Source: Meghimatium bilineatum (taxonomy: Eukaryota; Mollusca; Gastropoda; Stylommatophora; Philomycidae). Taken from it: a DNA stretch of 64,000 nucleotides. Under the pieces are notes generated by a model. The model was given only the letters and a program-made list of their open reading frames with translations, had not been told where the DNA came from and made no database searches. Below, in pieces: positions 10,575-26,017 of the stretch (the stretch's first letter is position 1; every line of letters starts with the position of its first letter). Position numbers and translations under genes: made by a program. The stretch lies in contig CM067302.1 of NCBI GenBank assembly GCA_034231615.1, positions 7,193,501 through 7,257,500 of the forward strand, written 5' to 3'.

Positions 10575-13500
10575 CTAGAATACACTAAATTCGTGTGTCC
10601 ACACTGCAATTTCTGGTGTAGTAAGCTGCAGTACACCCAATTTGTGATTAATATGCCATAGAACACTAAGTTTTGACGTACTAAACAGCAAGAGACCTAA
10701 TTTGTGTATAATTCGCCAGTGTTCTGAGTTATTAAGCTGCAAAACAACGAAGTCATGTGTAACAGGCCAGAATACACTCAATTCAAGTGTAGTAAGCTGC
10801 AGTACACCGAATTTGTGAGTAATATGCCACAAAACACTGAGTTCTAACGTAGTACGCTAGAAAACACCAAATTCGTGTGTCCAGGCTGCAATTTCCGGTG
10901 TAGTAAGCTGCAGTACACCCAATTTGTGAGTAATATGCCATAGAACACTGAGTTTTGACGTACTAAACAGCAAGAGACCTAATTTGTGTCTAATACGACA
11001 GTATTCTGACGTTTTATGCTGCATTACAACGAAATGATGTATAATAGGCCAGAATACACTCAATTCAAGTGTAGTAAGCTGCAGTACACCCAATTTGTGA
11101 GTAATATGCCAGAATACACCGAGTTCTAACGTAGTACGCTAGAATACAATAAATTCGTGTGTCCAGACTGCAATTTCTGGTGTAGTAAGCTGCAGTACAC
11201 CCAATTTGTGAGTAATATGCCATAGAACACTGAGTTTTGACGTACTAAACAGCAAGAGACCTAATTTGTGTCTAATACGACAGTATTCTGACGTATTATG
11301 CTGCATTACAACGAAATGATGTATAATAGGCCAGAATAGACTCAATTGAAGTGTAGTAAGCTTCAGAACAATGAATTTGTGAGTAATATGCCAGAATACA
11401 CCGAGTTCTAACGTAGTACGCTAGAATACACTAAATTCGTGTGTCCACACTGCAATTTCTGGTGTAGTAAGCTGCAGTACACCCAATTTGTGATTAATAT
11501 GCCATAGAACACTAAGTTTTGACGTACTAAACAGCAAGAGACCTAATTTGTGTATAATTCGCCAGTGTTCTGAGTTATTAAGCTGCAAAACAACGAAGTC
11601 ATGTGTAACAGGCCAGAATACACTCATTTCAAGTGTAGTAAGCTGCAGTACACCGAATTTGTGAGTAATATGCCACAAAACACTGAGTTCTAACGTAGTA
11701 CGCTAGAAAACACCAAATTCGTGTGTCCAGACTGCAATTTCTGGTGTAGTAAGCTGCAGTACACCCAATTTGTGAGTAATATGCCACAAAACACTGAGTT
11801 TTGACGTACTAAACAGCAAGAGACCTAATTTGTGTCTAATACGACAGTATTCTGACGTATTATGCTGCATTACAACGAAATGATGTATAATAGGCCAGAA
11901 TAGACTCAATTGAAGTGTAGTAAGCTTCAGAACAATGAATTTGTGAGTAATATGCCAGAATACACCGAGTTCTAACGTAGTACGCTAGAATACACTAAAT
12001 TCGTGTGTCCACACTGCAATTTCTGGTGTTGTAAGCTGCAGTACACCCAATTTGTGATTAATATGCCATAGAACACTAAGTTTTGACGTACTAAACAGCA
12101 AGAGACCTAATTTGTGTATAATTCGCCAGTGTTCTGAGTTATTAAGCTGCAAAACAACGAAGTCATGTGTAACAGGCCAGAATACACTCAATTCAAGTGT
12201 AGTAAGCTGCAGTACACCGAATTTGTGAGTAATATGCCACAAAACACTGAGTTCTAACGTAGTACGCTAGAAAACACCAAATTCGTGTGTCCAGACTGCA
12301 ATTTCTGGTGTAGTAAGCTGCAGTACACCCAATTTGTGAGTAATATGCCATAGAACACTGAGTTTTGACGTACTAAACAGCAAGAGACCTAATTTGTGTC
12401 TAATACGACAGTATTCTGACGTTTTATGCTGCATTACAACGAAATGATGTATAATAGGCCAGAATACACTCAATTCAAGTGTAGTAAGCTGCAGTACACC
12501 CAATTTGTGAGTAATATGCCAGAATACACCGAGTTCTAACGTAGTACGCTAGAATACAATAAATTCGTGTGTCCAGACTGCAATTTCTGGTGTAGTAAGC
12601 TGCAGTACACCCAATGTGTGAGTAATATGCCATAGAACACTGAGTTTTGACGTATTAAACAGCAAGAGACCTAATTTGTGTCTAATACGACAGTATTCTG
12701 ACGTATTATGCTGCATTACAACGAAATGATGTATAATAGGCCAGAATAGATTCAATTGAAGTGTAGTAAGCTTCAGAACAATGAATTTGTGAGTAATATG
12801 CCAGAATACACCGAGTTCTAACGTAGTACGCTAGAATACACTAAATGCGTGTGTCCACACTGCAATTTCTGGTGTAGTAAGCTGCAGTACACCCAATTTG
12901 TGAGTAATATGCCATAGAACACTGATTTTGACGTACTAAACAGCAAGAGACCTAATTTGTGTCTAATACGACAGTATTCTGACGTATTATGCTGCATTAC
13001 AACGAAATGATGTATAATAGGCCAGAATAGACTCAATTGAAGTGTAGTAAGCTTCAGAACAATGAATTTGTGAGTAATATGCCACAAAACACTGAGTTCT
13101 AACGTAGTACGCTAGAAAACACCAAATTCGTGTGTCCAGACTGCAATTTCTGGTGTAGTAAGCTGCAGTACACCCAATTTGTGAGTAATATGCCACAAAA
13201 CACTGAGTTTTGACGTACTAAACAGCAAGATAACTAATTTGTGTCTAATACGACAGTATTATGACGTATTATGCTGCATTACAACGAAATGATGTATAAT
13301 AGGCCAGAATAGACTCAATTGAAGTGTAGTAAGCTTCAGAACAATGAATTTGTGAGTAATATGCCAGAATACACCGAGTTCTAACGTAGTACGCTAGAAT
13401 ACACTAAATTCGTGTGTCCACACTGCAATTTCTGGTGTAGTAAGCTGCAGTACACCCAATTTGTGATTAATATGCCATAGAACACTGAGTTTTGACGTAC

Positions 13501-16212
13501 TAAACAGCAAGAGACCTAATTTGTGTATAATTCGCCAGTGTTCTGAGTTATTAAGCTGCAAAACAACGAAGTCATGTGTAACAGGCCAGAATACACTCAA
13601 TTCAAGTGTAGTAAGCTGCAGTACACCGAATTTGTGAGTAATATGCCACAAAACACTGAGTTCTAACGTAGTACGCTAGAAAACACCAAATTCGTGTGTC
13701 CAGGCTGCAATTTCCGGTGTAGTAAGCTGCAGTACACCCAATTTGTGAGTAATATGCCATAGAACACTGAGTTTTGACGTACTAAACAGCAAGAGACCTA
13801 ATTTGTGTCTAATACGACAGTATTCTGACGTTTTATGCTGCATTACAACGAAATGATGTATAATAGGCCAGAATACACTCAATTCAAGTGTAGTAAGCTG
13901 CAGTACACCCAATTTGTGAGTAATATGCCAGAATACACCGAGTTCTAACGTAGTACGCTAGAATACAATAAATTCGTGTGTCCAGACTGCAATTTCTGGT
14001 GTAGTAAGCTGCAGTACACCCAATTTGTGAGTAATATGCCATAGAACACTGAGTTTTGACGTACTAAACAGCAAGAGACCTAATTTGTGTCTAATACGAC
14101 AGTATTCTGACGTATTATGCTGCATTACAACGAAATGATGTATAATAGGCCAGAATAGACTCAATTGAAGTGTAGTAAGCTTCAGAACAATGAATTTGTG
14201 AGTAATATGCCAGAATACACCGAGTTCTAACGTAGTACGCTAGAATACACTAAATTCGTGTGTCCACACTGCAATTTCTGGTGTAGTAAGCTGCAGTACA
14301 CCCAATTTGTGATTAATATGCCATAGAACACTAAGTTTTGACGTACTAAACAGCAAGAGACCTAATTTGTGTATAATTCGCCAGTGTTCTGAGTTATTAA
14401 GCTGCAAAACAACGAAGTCATGTGTAACAGGCCAGAATACACTCAATTCAAGTGTAGTAAGCTGCAGTACACCGAATTTGTGAGTAATATGCCACAAAAC
14501 ACTGAGTTCTAACGTAGTACGCTAGAAAACACCAAATTCGTGTGTCCAGACTGCAATTTCTGGTGTAGTAAGCTGCAGTACACCCAATTTGTGAGTAATA
14601 TGCCACAAAACACTGAGTTTTGACGTACTAAACAGCAAGAGACCTAATTTGTGTCTAATACGACAGTATTCTGACGTATTATGCTGCATTACAACGAAAT
14701 GATGTATAATAGGCCAGAATAGACTCAATTGAAGTGTAGTAAGCTTCAGAACAATGAATTTGTGAGTAATATGCCAGAATACACCGAGTTCTAACGTAGT
14801 ACGCTAGAATACACTAAATTCGTGTGTCCACACTGCAATTTCTGGTGTAGTAAGCTGCAGTACACCCAATTTGTGATTAATATGCCATAGAACACTAAGT
14901 TTTGACGTACTAAACAGCAAGAGACCTAATTTGTGTATAATTCGCCAGTGTTCTGAGTTATTAAGCTGCAAAACAACGAAGTCATGTGTAACAGGCCAGA
15001 ATACACTCAATTCAAGTGTAGTAAGCTGCAGTACACCGAATTTGTGAGTAATATGCCACAAAACACTGAGTTCTAACGTAGTACGCTAGAAAACACCAAA
15101 TTCGTGTGTCCAGACTGCAATTTCTGGTGTAGTAAGCTGCAGTACACCCAATTTGTGAGTAATATGCCATAGAACACTGAGTTTTGACGTACTAAACAGC
15201 AAGAGACCTAATTTGTGTCTAATACGACAGTATTCTGACGTTTTATGCTGCATTACAACGAAATGATGTATAATAGGCCAGAATACACCCAATTCAAGTG
15301 TAGTAAGCTGCAGTACACCCAATTTGTGAGTAATATGCCAGAATACACCGAGTTCTAACGTAGTACGCTAGAATACAATAAATTCGTGTGTCCAGACTGC
15401 AATTTCTGGTGTAGTAAGCTGCAGTACACCCAATGTGTGAGTAATATGCCATAGAACACTGAGTTTTGACGTATTAAACAGCAAGAGACCTAATTTGTGT
15501 CTAATACGACAGTATTCTGACGTATTATGCTGCATTACAACGAAATGATGTATAATAGGCCAGAATAGATTCAATTGAAGTGTAGTAAGCTTCAGAACAA
15601 TGAATTTGTGAGTAATATGCCAGAATACACCGAGTTCTAACGTAGTACGCTAGAATACACTAAATGCGTGTGTCCACACTGCAATTTCTGGTGTAGTAAG
15701 CTGCAGTACACCCAATTTGTGAGTAATATGCCATAGAACACTGATTTTGACGTACTAAACAGCAAGAGACCTAATTTGTGTCTAATAGGACAGTATTCTG
15801 ACGTATTATGCTGCATTACAACGAAATGATGTATAATAGGCCAGAATAGACTCAATTGAAGTGTAGTAAGCTTCAGAACAATGAATTTGTGAGTAATATG
15901 CCACAAAACACTGAGTTCTAACGTAGTACGCTAGAAAACACCAAATTCGTGTGTCCAGACTGCAATTTCTGGTGTAGTAAGCTGCAGTACACCCAATTTG
16001 TGAGTAATATGCCACAAAACACTGAGTTTTGACGTACTAAACAGCAAGAGAACTAATTTGTGTCTAATACGACAGTATTCTGACGTATTATGCTGCATTA
16101 CAACGAAATGATGTATAATAGGCCAGAATAGACTCAATTGAATTGTAATAAGCTTCAGAACAATGAATTTGGGAGTAATATGCCAGAATACACCGAGTTC
16201 TAACGTAGTACT
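10575..16212 (+). repeat. Tandem duplication, 2 x 2,819 bp (10 monomers)
   Basis: Copy 1 is 10575-13393 and copy 2 is 13394-16212. Both have the order B, C ('ggctgcaatttccgg'), N, B, K, B, C, N with 'caatgtgtgag' and 'gtattaaac', a 281-bp A monomer with 'taaatgcgtg' and 'actgattttg', and K. All ten positions keep the offset of 2,819 bp. Differences seen include 'actcatttcaag' (11,62x), 'ggtgttgtaag' (12,02x), 'agataacta' against 'agagaacta', and 'acacccaattcaag' (15,28x). Confidence 0.9.
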
Positions 16213-17340
16213 CTAGAATACACTAAATTCGTGTGTCCAGACTGCAATTTCTGGTGTAGTAAGCTGCAGTACACCCAATTTGTGAGTAATATGCTATAGA
16301 ACACTGAGTTTTGACGTACTAAACAGCAAGAGACCTAATTTGTGTCTAATACGACAGTATTCTGACGTTTTATGCTGCATTACAACGGAATGATGTATAA
16401 TAGGCCAGAATACACTCAATTCAAGTGTAGTACGCTGCAGTACACCCAATTTGTGAGTAATATGCCAGAATACACCGAGTTCTAACGTAGTACGCTAGAA
16501 TACACCAAATTCGTGTGTCCAGACTGCAATTTCTGGTGTAGTAAGCTTCAGTACACCCAATTTGTGAGTAATATGCCATAGAACACTGAGTTTTGACGTA
16601 CTAAACAGCAAGAGACCTAATTTGTGTCTAATACGACAGTATTCTGACGTATTATGCTGCATTACAACGAAATGATGTATAATAGGCCAGAATAGACTCA
16701 CATCTAGTGTAGTTATCTTCAGAACAATGAATTTGTTAGTAATATGCCAGAATACACCGAGTTCTAACGTAGTACGCTAGAATACACTAAATTCGTGTGA
16801 TCAGACTGCAATTTCTGGTGTAGTAAGCTGCAGTACACCCAATTTGTGATTAATATGCCATAGAACACTGAGTTTTGACGTACTAAACAGCAAGAGACCT
16901 AATTTGTGTCTAATACGACAGTATTCTGACGTATTATGCTGCATTACAACGAAATGATGTATAATAGGCTAGAATAGACTCAATTGAAGTGTAGTAAGCT
17001 TCAGAACAATGAATTTGTGAGTAATATGCCAGAATACACCGAGTTCTAACGTAGTACGCTAGAATACAATAAATTCGTGTGTCCAGACTGCAATTTCTGG
17101 TGTAGTAAGCTGCAGTACACCCAATTTGTGAGTAATATGCCATAGAACACTGAGTTTTGACGTACTAAACAGCAAGAGACCTATTTTGTGTCTAATACGA
17201 CAGTATTCTGACGTATTATGCTGCATTACAACGAAATGATGTATAATAGGCCAGAATAGACTCAATTGAAGTGTAGTAAGCTTCAGAACAATGAATTTGT
17301 GAGTAATATGCCAGAATACACCGAGTTCTAACGTAGTACG

Positions 17341-17413
17341 CTAGAATACACTAAATTCGTGTGTCCAGACTGCGAGTAATATGCCAGAATACAACGAGTT
17401 CTAACGTAGTACG
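17341..17413 (+). repeat. 73-bp monomer remnant, occurrence 4
   Basis: Same junction, between N (17059) and P (17414), with 'acaacgag' downstream. The following P monomer has 'actccaaattc'. Confidence 0.9.
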
Positions 17414-20400
17414 CTAGAATACTCCAAATTCGTGTGTCCAGACTGCAATTTCTGGTGTAGTAAGCTTCAGTACACCCAATTTGTGAGTAATATGCCATAG
17501 AACACTGAGTTTTGACGTACTAAACAGCAAGAGACCTAATTTGTGTCTAATACGACAGTATTCTGACGTATTATGCTGCATTAGAACGAAATGATGTATA
17601 ATAGGCCAGAATAGACTCAATTGAAGTGTAGTAAGCTTCAGAACAATGAATTTGTGAGTAATATGCCAGAATACACCGAGTTCTAACGTAGTACGCTAGA
17701 ATACACTAAATTCGTGTGTCCACACTGCAATTTCTGGTGTAGTAAGCTGCAGTACACCCAATTTGTGATTAATATGCCATAGAACACTAAGTTTTGACGT
17801 ACTAAACAGCAAGAGACCTAATTTGTGTATAATTCGCCAGTGTTCTGAGTTATTAAGCTGCAAAACAACGAAGTCATGTGTAACAGGCCAGAATACACTC
17901 AATTCAAGTGTAGTAAGCTGCAGTACACCGAATTTGTGAGTAATATGCCACAAAACACTGAGTTCTAACGTAGTACGCTAGAAAACACCAAATTCGTGTG
18001 TCCAGACTGCAATTTCTGGTGTAGTAAGCTGCAGTACACCCAATTTGTGAGTAATGCCACAAAACACTGAGTTTTGACGTACTAAACAGCAAGAGACCTA
18101 ATTTGTGTCTAATACGACAGTATTCTGACGTATTATGCTGCATTACAACGAAATGATGTATAATAGGCCAGAATAGACACAATTGAAGTGTAGTAAGCTT
18201 CAGAACAATGAATTTGTGAGTAATATGCCAGAATACACCGAGTTCTAACGTAGTACGCTAGAATACACTAAATTCGTGTGTCCAGACTGCAATTTCTGGT
18301 GTAGTAAGCTGCAGTACACCCAATTTGTGAGTAATATGCTATAGAACACTGAGTTTTGACGTACTAAACAGCAAGAGACCTAATTTGTGTCTAATACGAC
18401 AGTATTCTGACGTTTTATGCTGCATTACAACGGAATGATGTATAATAGGCCAGAATACACTCAATTCAAGTGTAGTACGCTGCAGTACACCCAATTTGTG
18501 AGTAATATGCCAGAATACACCGAGTTCTAACGTAGTACGCTAGAATACACCAAATTCGTGTGTCCAGACTGCAATTTCTGGTGTAGTAAGCTGCAGTACA
18601 CCCAATGTGTGAGTAATATGCCATAGAACACTGAGTTTTGACGTATTAAACAGCAAGAGACCTAATTTGTGTCTAATACGACAGTATTCTGACGTATTAT
18701 GCTGCATTACTACGAAATGATGTATAATAGGCCAGAATAGACTCACATCTAGTGTAGTTATCTTCAGAACAATGAATTTGTGAGTAATATGCCAGAATAC
18801 ACCGAGTTCTAACGTAGTACGCTAGAATACACTAAATTCGTGTGTCCAGACTGCAATTTCTGGTGTAGTAAGCTGCAGTACACCCAATTTGTGATTAATA
18901 TGCCATAGAACACTGAGTTTTGACGTACTAAACAGCAAGAGACCTAATTTGTGTCTAATACGACAGTATTCTGACGTATTATGCTGCATTACAACGAAAT
19001 GATGTATAATAGGCTAGAATAGACTCAATTGAAGTGTAGTAAGCTTCAGAACAATGAATTTGTGAGTAATATGCCAGAATACACCGAGTTCTAACGTAGT
19101 ACGCTAGAATACAATAAATTCGTGTGTCCAGACTGCAATTTCTGGTGTAGTAAGCTGCAGTACACCCAATTTGTGAGTAATATGCCATAGAACACTGAGT
19201 TTTGACGTACTAAACAGCAAGAGACCTAATTTGTGTCTAATACGACAGTATTCTGACGTATTATGCTGCATTACAACGAAATGATGTATAATAGGCCAGA
19301 ATAGACTCAATTGAAGTGTAGTAAGCTTCAGAACAATGAATTTGTGAGTAATATGCCAGAATACACCGAGTTCTAACGTAGTACGCTAGAATACACTAAA
19401 TTCGTGTGTCCACACTGCAATTTCTGGTGTAGTAAGCTGCAGTACACCCAATTTGTGATTAATATGCCATAGAACACTAAGTTTTGACGTACTAAACAGC
19501 AAGAGACCTAATTTGTGTATAATTCGCCAGTGTTCTGAGTTATTAAGCTGCAAAACAACGAAGTCATGTGTAACAGGCCAGAATACACTCAATTCAAGTG
19601 TAGTAAGCTGCAGTACACCGAATTTGTGAGTAATATGCCACAAAACACTGAGTTCTAACGTAGTACGCTAGAAAACACCAAATTCGTGTGTCCAGACTGC
19701 AATTTCTGGTGTAGTAAGCTGCAGTACACCCAATTTGTGAGTAATATGCCACAAAACACTGAGTTTTGACGTACTAAACAGCAAGAGACCTAATTTGTGT
19801 CTAATACGACAGTATTCTGACGTATTATGCTGCATTACAACGAAATGATGTATAATAGGCCAGAATAGACACAATTGAAGTGTAGTAAGCTTCAGAACAA
19901 TGAATTTGTGAGTAATATGCCAGAATACACCGAGTTCTAACGTAGTACGCTAGAATACACTAAATTCGTGTGTCCACACTGCAATTTCTGGTGTAGTAAG
20001 CTGCAGTACACCCAATTTGTGAGTAATATACTATAGAACACTGAGTTTTGACGTACTAAACAGCAAGAGACCTAATTTGTGTCTAATACGACAGTATTCT
20101 GACGTTTTATGCTGCATTACAACGGAATGATGTATAATAGGCCAGAATACACTCAATTCAAGTGTAGTACGCTGCAGTACACCCAATTTGTGAGTAATAT
20201 GCCAGAATACACCGAGTTCTAACGTAGTACGCTAGAATACACCAAATTCGTGTGTCCAGACTGCAATTTCTGGTGTAGTAAGCTGCAGTACACCCAATGT
20301 GTGAGTAATATGCCATAGAACACTGAGTTTTGACGTATTAAACAGCAAGAGACCTAATTTGTGTCTAATACGACAGTATTCTGACGTATTATGCTGCATT

Positions 20401-21077
20401 ACTACGAAATGATGTATAATAGGCCAGAATAGACTCACATCTAGTGTAGTTATCTTCAGAACAATGAATTTGTGAGTAATATGCCAGAATACACCGAGTT
20501 CTAACGTAGTACGCTAGAATACACTAAATTCGTGTGTCCAGACTGCAATTTCTGGTGTAGTAAGCTGCAGTACACCCAATTTGTGATTAATATGCCATAG
20601 AACACTGAGTTTTGACGTACTAAACAGCAAGAGACCTAATTTGTGTCTAATACGACAGTATTCTGACGTATTATGCTGCATTACAACGAAATGATGTATA
20701 ATAGGCTAGAATAGACTCAATTGAAGTGTAGTAAGCTTCAGAACAATGAATTTGTGAGTAATATGCCAGAATACACCGAGTTCTAACGTAGTACGCTAGA
20801 ATACAATAAATTCGTGTGTCCAGACTGCAATTTCTGGTGTAGTAAGCTGCAGTACACCCAATTTGTGAGTAATATGCCATAGAACACTGAGTTTTGACGT
20901 ACTAAACAGCAAGAGACCTAATTTGTGTCTAATACGACAGTATTCTGACGTATTATGCTGCATTACAACGAAATGATGTATAATAGGCCAGAATAGACTC
21001 AATTGAAGTGTAGTAAGCTTCAGAACAATGAATTTGTGAGTAATATGCCAGAATACACCGAGTTCTAACGTAGTACG

Positions 21078-21150
21078 CTAGAATACACTAAATTCGTGTG
21101 TCCAGACTGCGAGTAATATGCCAGAATACAACGAGTTCTAACGTAGTACG
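21078..21150 (+). repeat. 73-bp monomer remnant, occurrence 5
   Basis: Same junction, between N (20796) and P (21151), with 'acaacgag' downstream. Confidence 0.9.
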
Positions 21151-24100
21151 CTAGAATACACCAAATTCGTGTGTCCAGACTGCAATTTCTGGTGTAGTAA
21201 GCTTCAGTACACCCAATTTGTGAGTAATATGCCATAGAACACTGAGTTTTGACGTACTAAACAGCAAGAGACCTAATTTGTGTCTAATACGACAGTATTC
21301 TGACGTATTATGCTGCATTACAACGAAATGATGTATAATAGGCCAGAATAGACTCAATTGAAGTGTAGTAAGCTTCAGAACAATGAATTTGTGAGTAATG
21401 TGCCAGAATACACCGAGTTCTAACGTAGTACGCTAGAATACACTAAATTCGTGTGTCCACACTGCAATTTCTGGTGTAGTAAGCTGCAGTACACCCAATT
21501 TGTGATTAATATGCCATAGAACACTAAGTTTTGACGTACTAAACAGCAAGAGACCTAATTTGTGTATAATTCGCCAGTGTTCTGAGTTATTAAGCTGCAA
21601 AACAACGAAGTCATGTGTAACAGGCCAGAATACACTCAATTAAAGTGTAGTAAGCTGCAGTACACCGAATTTGTGAGTAATATGCCACAAAACACTGAGT
21701 TCTAACGTAGTACGCTAGAAAACACCAAATTCGTGTGTCCAGACTGCAATTTCTGGTGTAGTAAGCTGCAGTACACCCAATTTGTGAGTAATATGCCACA
21801 AAACACTGAGTTTTGACGTACTAAACAGCAAGAGACCTAATTTGTGTCTAATACGACAGTATTCTGACGTATTATGCTGCATTACAACGAAATGATGTAT
21901 AATAGGCCAGAATAGACACAATTGAAGTGTAGTAAGCTTCAGAACAATGAATTTGTGAGTAATATGCCAGAATACACCGAGTTCTAACGTAGTACGCTAG
22001 AATACACTAAATTCGTGTGTCCAGACTGCAATTTCTGGTGTAGTAAGCTGCAGTACACCCAATTTGTGAGTAATATGCTATAGAACACTGAGTTTTGACG
22101 TACTAAACAGCAAGAGACCTAATTTGTGTCTAATACGACAGTATTCTGACGTTTTATGCTGCATTACAACGGAATGATGTATAATAGGCCAGAATACACT
22201 CAATTCAAGTGTAGTACGCTGCAGTACACCCAATTTGTGAGTAATATGCCAGAATACACCGAGTTCTAACGTAGTACGCTAGAATACACCAAATTCGTGT
22301 GTCCAGACTGCAATTTCTGGTGTAGTAAGCTTCAGTACACCCAATTTGTGAGTAATATGCCATAGAACACTGAGTTTCGACGTACTAAACAGCAAGAGAC
22401 CTAATTTGTGTCTAATACGACAGTATTCTGACGTATTATGCTGCATTACAACGAAATGATGTATAATAGGCCAGAATAGACTCACATCTAGTGTAGTTAT
22501 CTTCAGAACAATGAATTTGTGAGTAATATGCCAGAATACACCGAGTTCTAACGTAGTACGCTAGAATACACTAAATTCGTGTGTCCACACTGCAATTTCT
22601 GGTGTAGTAAGCTGCAGTACACCCAATTTGTGATTAATATGCCATAGAACACTAAGTTTTGACGTACTAAACAGCAAGAGACCTAATTTGTGTATAATTC
22701 GCCAGTGTTCTGAGTTATTAAGCTGCAAAACAACGAAGTCATGTGTAACAGGCCAGAATACACTCAATTAAAGTGTAGTAAGCTGCAGTACACCGAATTT
22801 GTGAGTAATATGCCACAAAACACTGAGTTCTAACGTAGTACGCTAGAAAACACCAAATTCGTGTGTCCAGACTGCAATTTCTGGTGTAGTAAGCTGCAGT
22901 ACACCCAATTTGTGAGTAATATGCCACAAAACACTGAGTTTTGACGTACTAAACAGCAAGAGACCTAATTTGTGTCTAATACGACAGTATTCTGACGTAT
23001 TATGCTGCATTACAACGAAATGATGTATAATAGGCCAGAATAGACACAATTGAAGTGTAGTAAGCTTCAGAACAATGAATTTGTGAGTAATATGCCAGAA
23101 TACACCGAGTTCTAACGTAGTACGCTAGAATACACTAAATTCGTGTGTCCAGACTGCAATTTCTGGTGTAGTAAGCTGCAGTACACCCAATTTGTGAGTA
23201 ATATGCTATAGAACACTGAGTTTTGACGTACTAAACAGCAAGAGACCTAATTTGTGTCTAATACGACAGTATTCTGACGTTTTATGCTGCATTACAACGG
23301 AATGATGTATAATAGGCCAGAATACACTCAATTCAAGTGTAGTACGCTGCAGTACACCCAATTTGTGAGTAATATGCCAGAATACACCGAGTTCTAACGT
23401 AGTACGCTAGAATACACCAAATTCGTGTGTCCAGACTGCAATTTCTGGTGTAGTAAGCTTCAGTACACCCAATTTGTGAGTAATATGCCATAGAACACTG
23501 AGTTTCGACGTACTAAACAGCAAGAGACCTAATTTGTGTCTAATACGACAGTATTCTGACGTATTATGCTGCATTACAACGAAATGATGTATAATAGGCC
23601 AGAATAGACTCACATCTAGTGTAGTTATCTTCAGAACAATGAATTTGTGAGTAATATGCCAGAATACACCGAGTTCTAACGTAGTACGCTAGAATACACT
23701 AAATTCGTGTGTCCACACTGCAATTTCTGGTGTAGTAAGCTGCAGTACACTCAATTTGTGATTAATATGCCATAGAACACTAAGTTTTGACGTACTAAAC
23801 AGCAAGAGACTTAATTTGTGTATAATTCGCCAGTGTTCTGAGTTATTAAGCTGCAAAACAACGAAGTCATGTGTAACAGGTCAGAATACACTCAATTCAA
23901 GTGTAGTAAGCTGCAGTACACCGAATTTGTGAGTAATATGCCACAAAACACTGAGTTCTAACGTAGTACGCTATAAAACACCAAATTCGTGTGTCCAGGC
24001 TGCAATTTCCGGTGTAGTAAGCTGCAGTACACCCAATTTGTGAGTAATATGCCATAGAACACTGAGTTTTGACGTACTAAACAGCAAGAGACCTAATTTG

Positions 24101-24534
24101 TGTCTAATACGACAGTATTCTGACGTTTTATGCTGCATTACAACGAAATGATGTATAATAGGCCAGAATACACTCAATTCAAGTGTAGTAAGCTGCAGTA
24201 CACCCAATTTGTGAGTAATATGCCAGAATACACCGAGTTCTAACGTAGTACGCTAGAATACAATAAATTCGTGTGTCCAGACTGCAATTTCTGGTGTAGT
24301 AAGCTGCAGTACACCCAATTTGTGAGTAATATGCCATAGAACACTGAGTTTTGACGTACTAAACAGCAAGAGACCTAATTTGTGTCTAATACGACAGTAT
24401 TCTGACGTATTATGCTGCATTACAACGAAATGATGTATAATAGGCCAGAATAGACTCAATTGAAGTGTAGTAAGCTTCAGAACAATGAATTTGTGAGTAA
24501 TATGCCAGAATACACCGAGTTCTAACGTAGTACG

Positions 24535-24607
24535 CTAGAATACACTAAATTCGTGTGTCCAGACTGCGAGTAATATGCCAGAATACAACGAGTTCTAAAG
24601 TAGTACG
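24535..24607 (+). repeat. 73-bp monomer remnant, occurrence 6
   Basis: Same junction, between N (24253) and P (24608), with 'acaacgag' and 'ttctaaag' downstream. This is the last occurrence; none is present in the remaining 39 kb. Confidence 0.9.
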
Positions 24608-26017
24608 CTAGAATACACCAAATTCGTGTGTCCAGACTGCAATTTCTGGTGTAGTAAGCTTCAGTACACCCAATTTGTGAGTAATATGCCATAGAACACT
24701 GAGTTTTGACGTACTAAACAGCAAGAGACCTAATTTGTGTCTAATACGACAGTATTCTGACGAATTATGCTGCATTACAACGAAATGATGTATAATAGGC
24801 CAGAATAGACTCAATTGAAGTGTAGTAAGCTTCAGAACAATGAATTTGTGAGTAATATGCCAGAATACACCGAGTTCTAACGTAGTACGCTAGAATACAC
24901 TAAATTCGTGTGTCCACACTGCAATTTCTGGTGTAGTAAGCTGCAGTACACCCAATTTGTGATTAATATGCCATAGAACACTAAGTTTTGACGTACTAAA
25001 CAGCAAGAGACCTAATTTGTGTATAATTCGCCAGTGTTCTGAGTTATTAAGCTGCAAAACAACGAAGTCATGTGTAACAGGCCAGAATACACTCAATTAA
25101 AGTGTAGTAAGCTGCAGTACACCGAATTTGTGAGTAATATGCCACAAAACACTGAGTTCTAACGTAGTACGCTAGAAAACACCAAATTCGTGTGTCCAGA
25201 CTGCAATTTCTGGTGTAGTAAGCTGCAGTACACCCAATTTGTGAGTAATATGCCACAAAACACTGAGTTTTGACGTACTAAACAGCAAGAGACCTAATTT
25301 GTGTCTAATACGACAGTATTCTGACGTATTATGCTGCATTACAACGAAATGATGTATAATAGGCCAGAATAGACACAATTGAAGTGTAGTAAGCTTCAGA
25401 ACAATGAATTTGTGAGTAATATGCCAGAATACACCGAGTTCTAACGTAGTACGCTAGAATACACTAAATTCGTGTGTCCAGACTGCAATTTCTGGTGTAG
25501 TAAGCTGCAGTACACCCAATTTGTGAGTAATATGCTATAGAACACTGAGTTTTGACGTACTAAACAGCAAGAGACCTAATTTGTGTCTAATACGACAGTA
25601 TTCTGACGTTTTATGCTGCATTACAACGGAATGATGTATAATAGGCCAGAATACACTCAATTCAAGTGTAGTACGCTGCAGTACACCCAATTTGTGAGTA
25701 ATATGCCAGAATACACCGAGTTCTAACGTAGTACGCTAGAATACACCAAATTCGTGTGTCCAGACTGCAATTTCTGGTGTAGTAAGCTTCAGTACACCCA
25801 ATTTGTGAGTAATATGCCATAGAACACTGAGTTTCGACGTACTAAACAGCAAGAGACCTAATTTGTGTCTAATACGACAGTATTCTGACGTATTATGCTG
25901 CATTACAACGAAATGATGTATAATAGGCCAGAATAGACTCACATCTAGTGTAGTTATCTTCAGAACAATGAATTTGTGAGTAATATGCCAGAATACACCG
26001 AGTTCTAACGTAGTACG

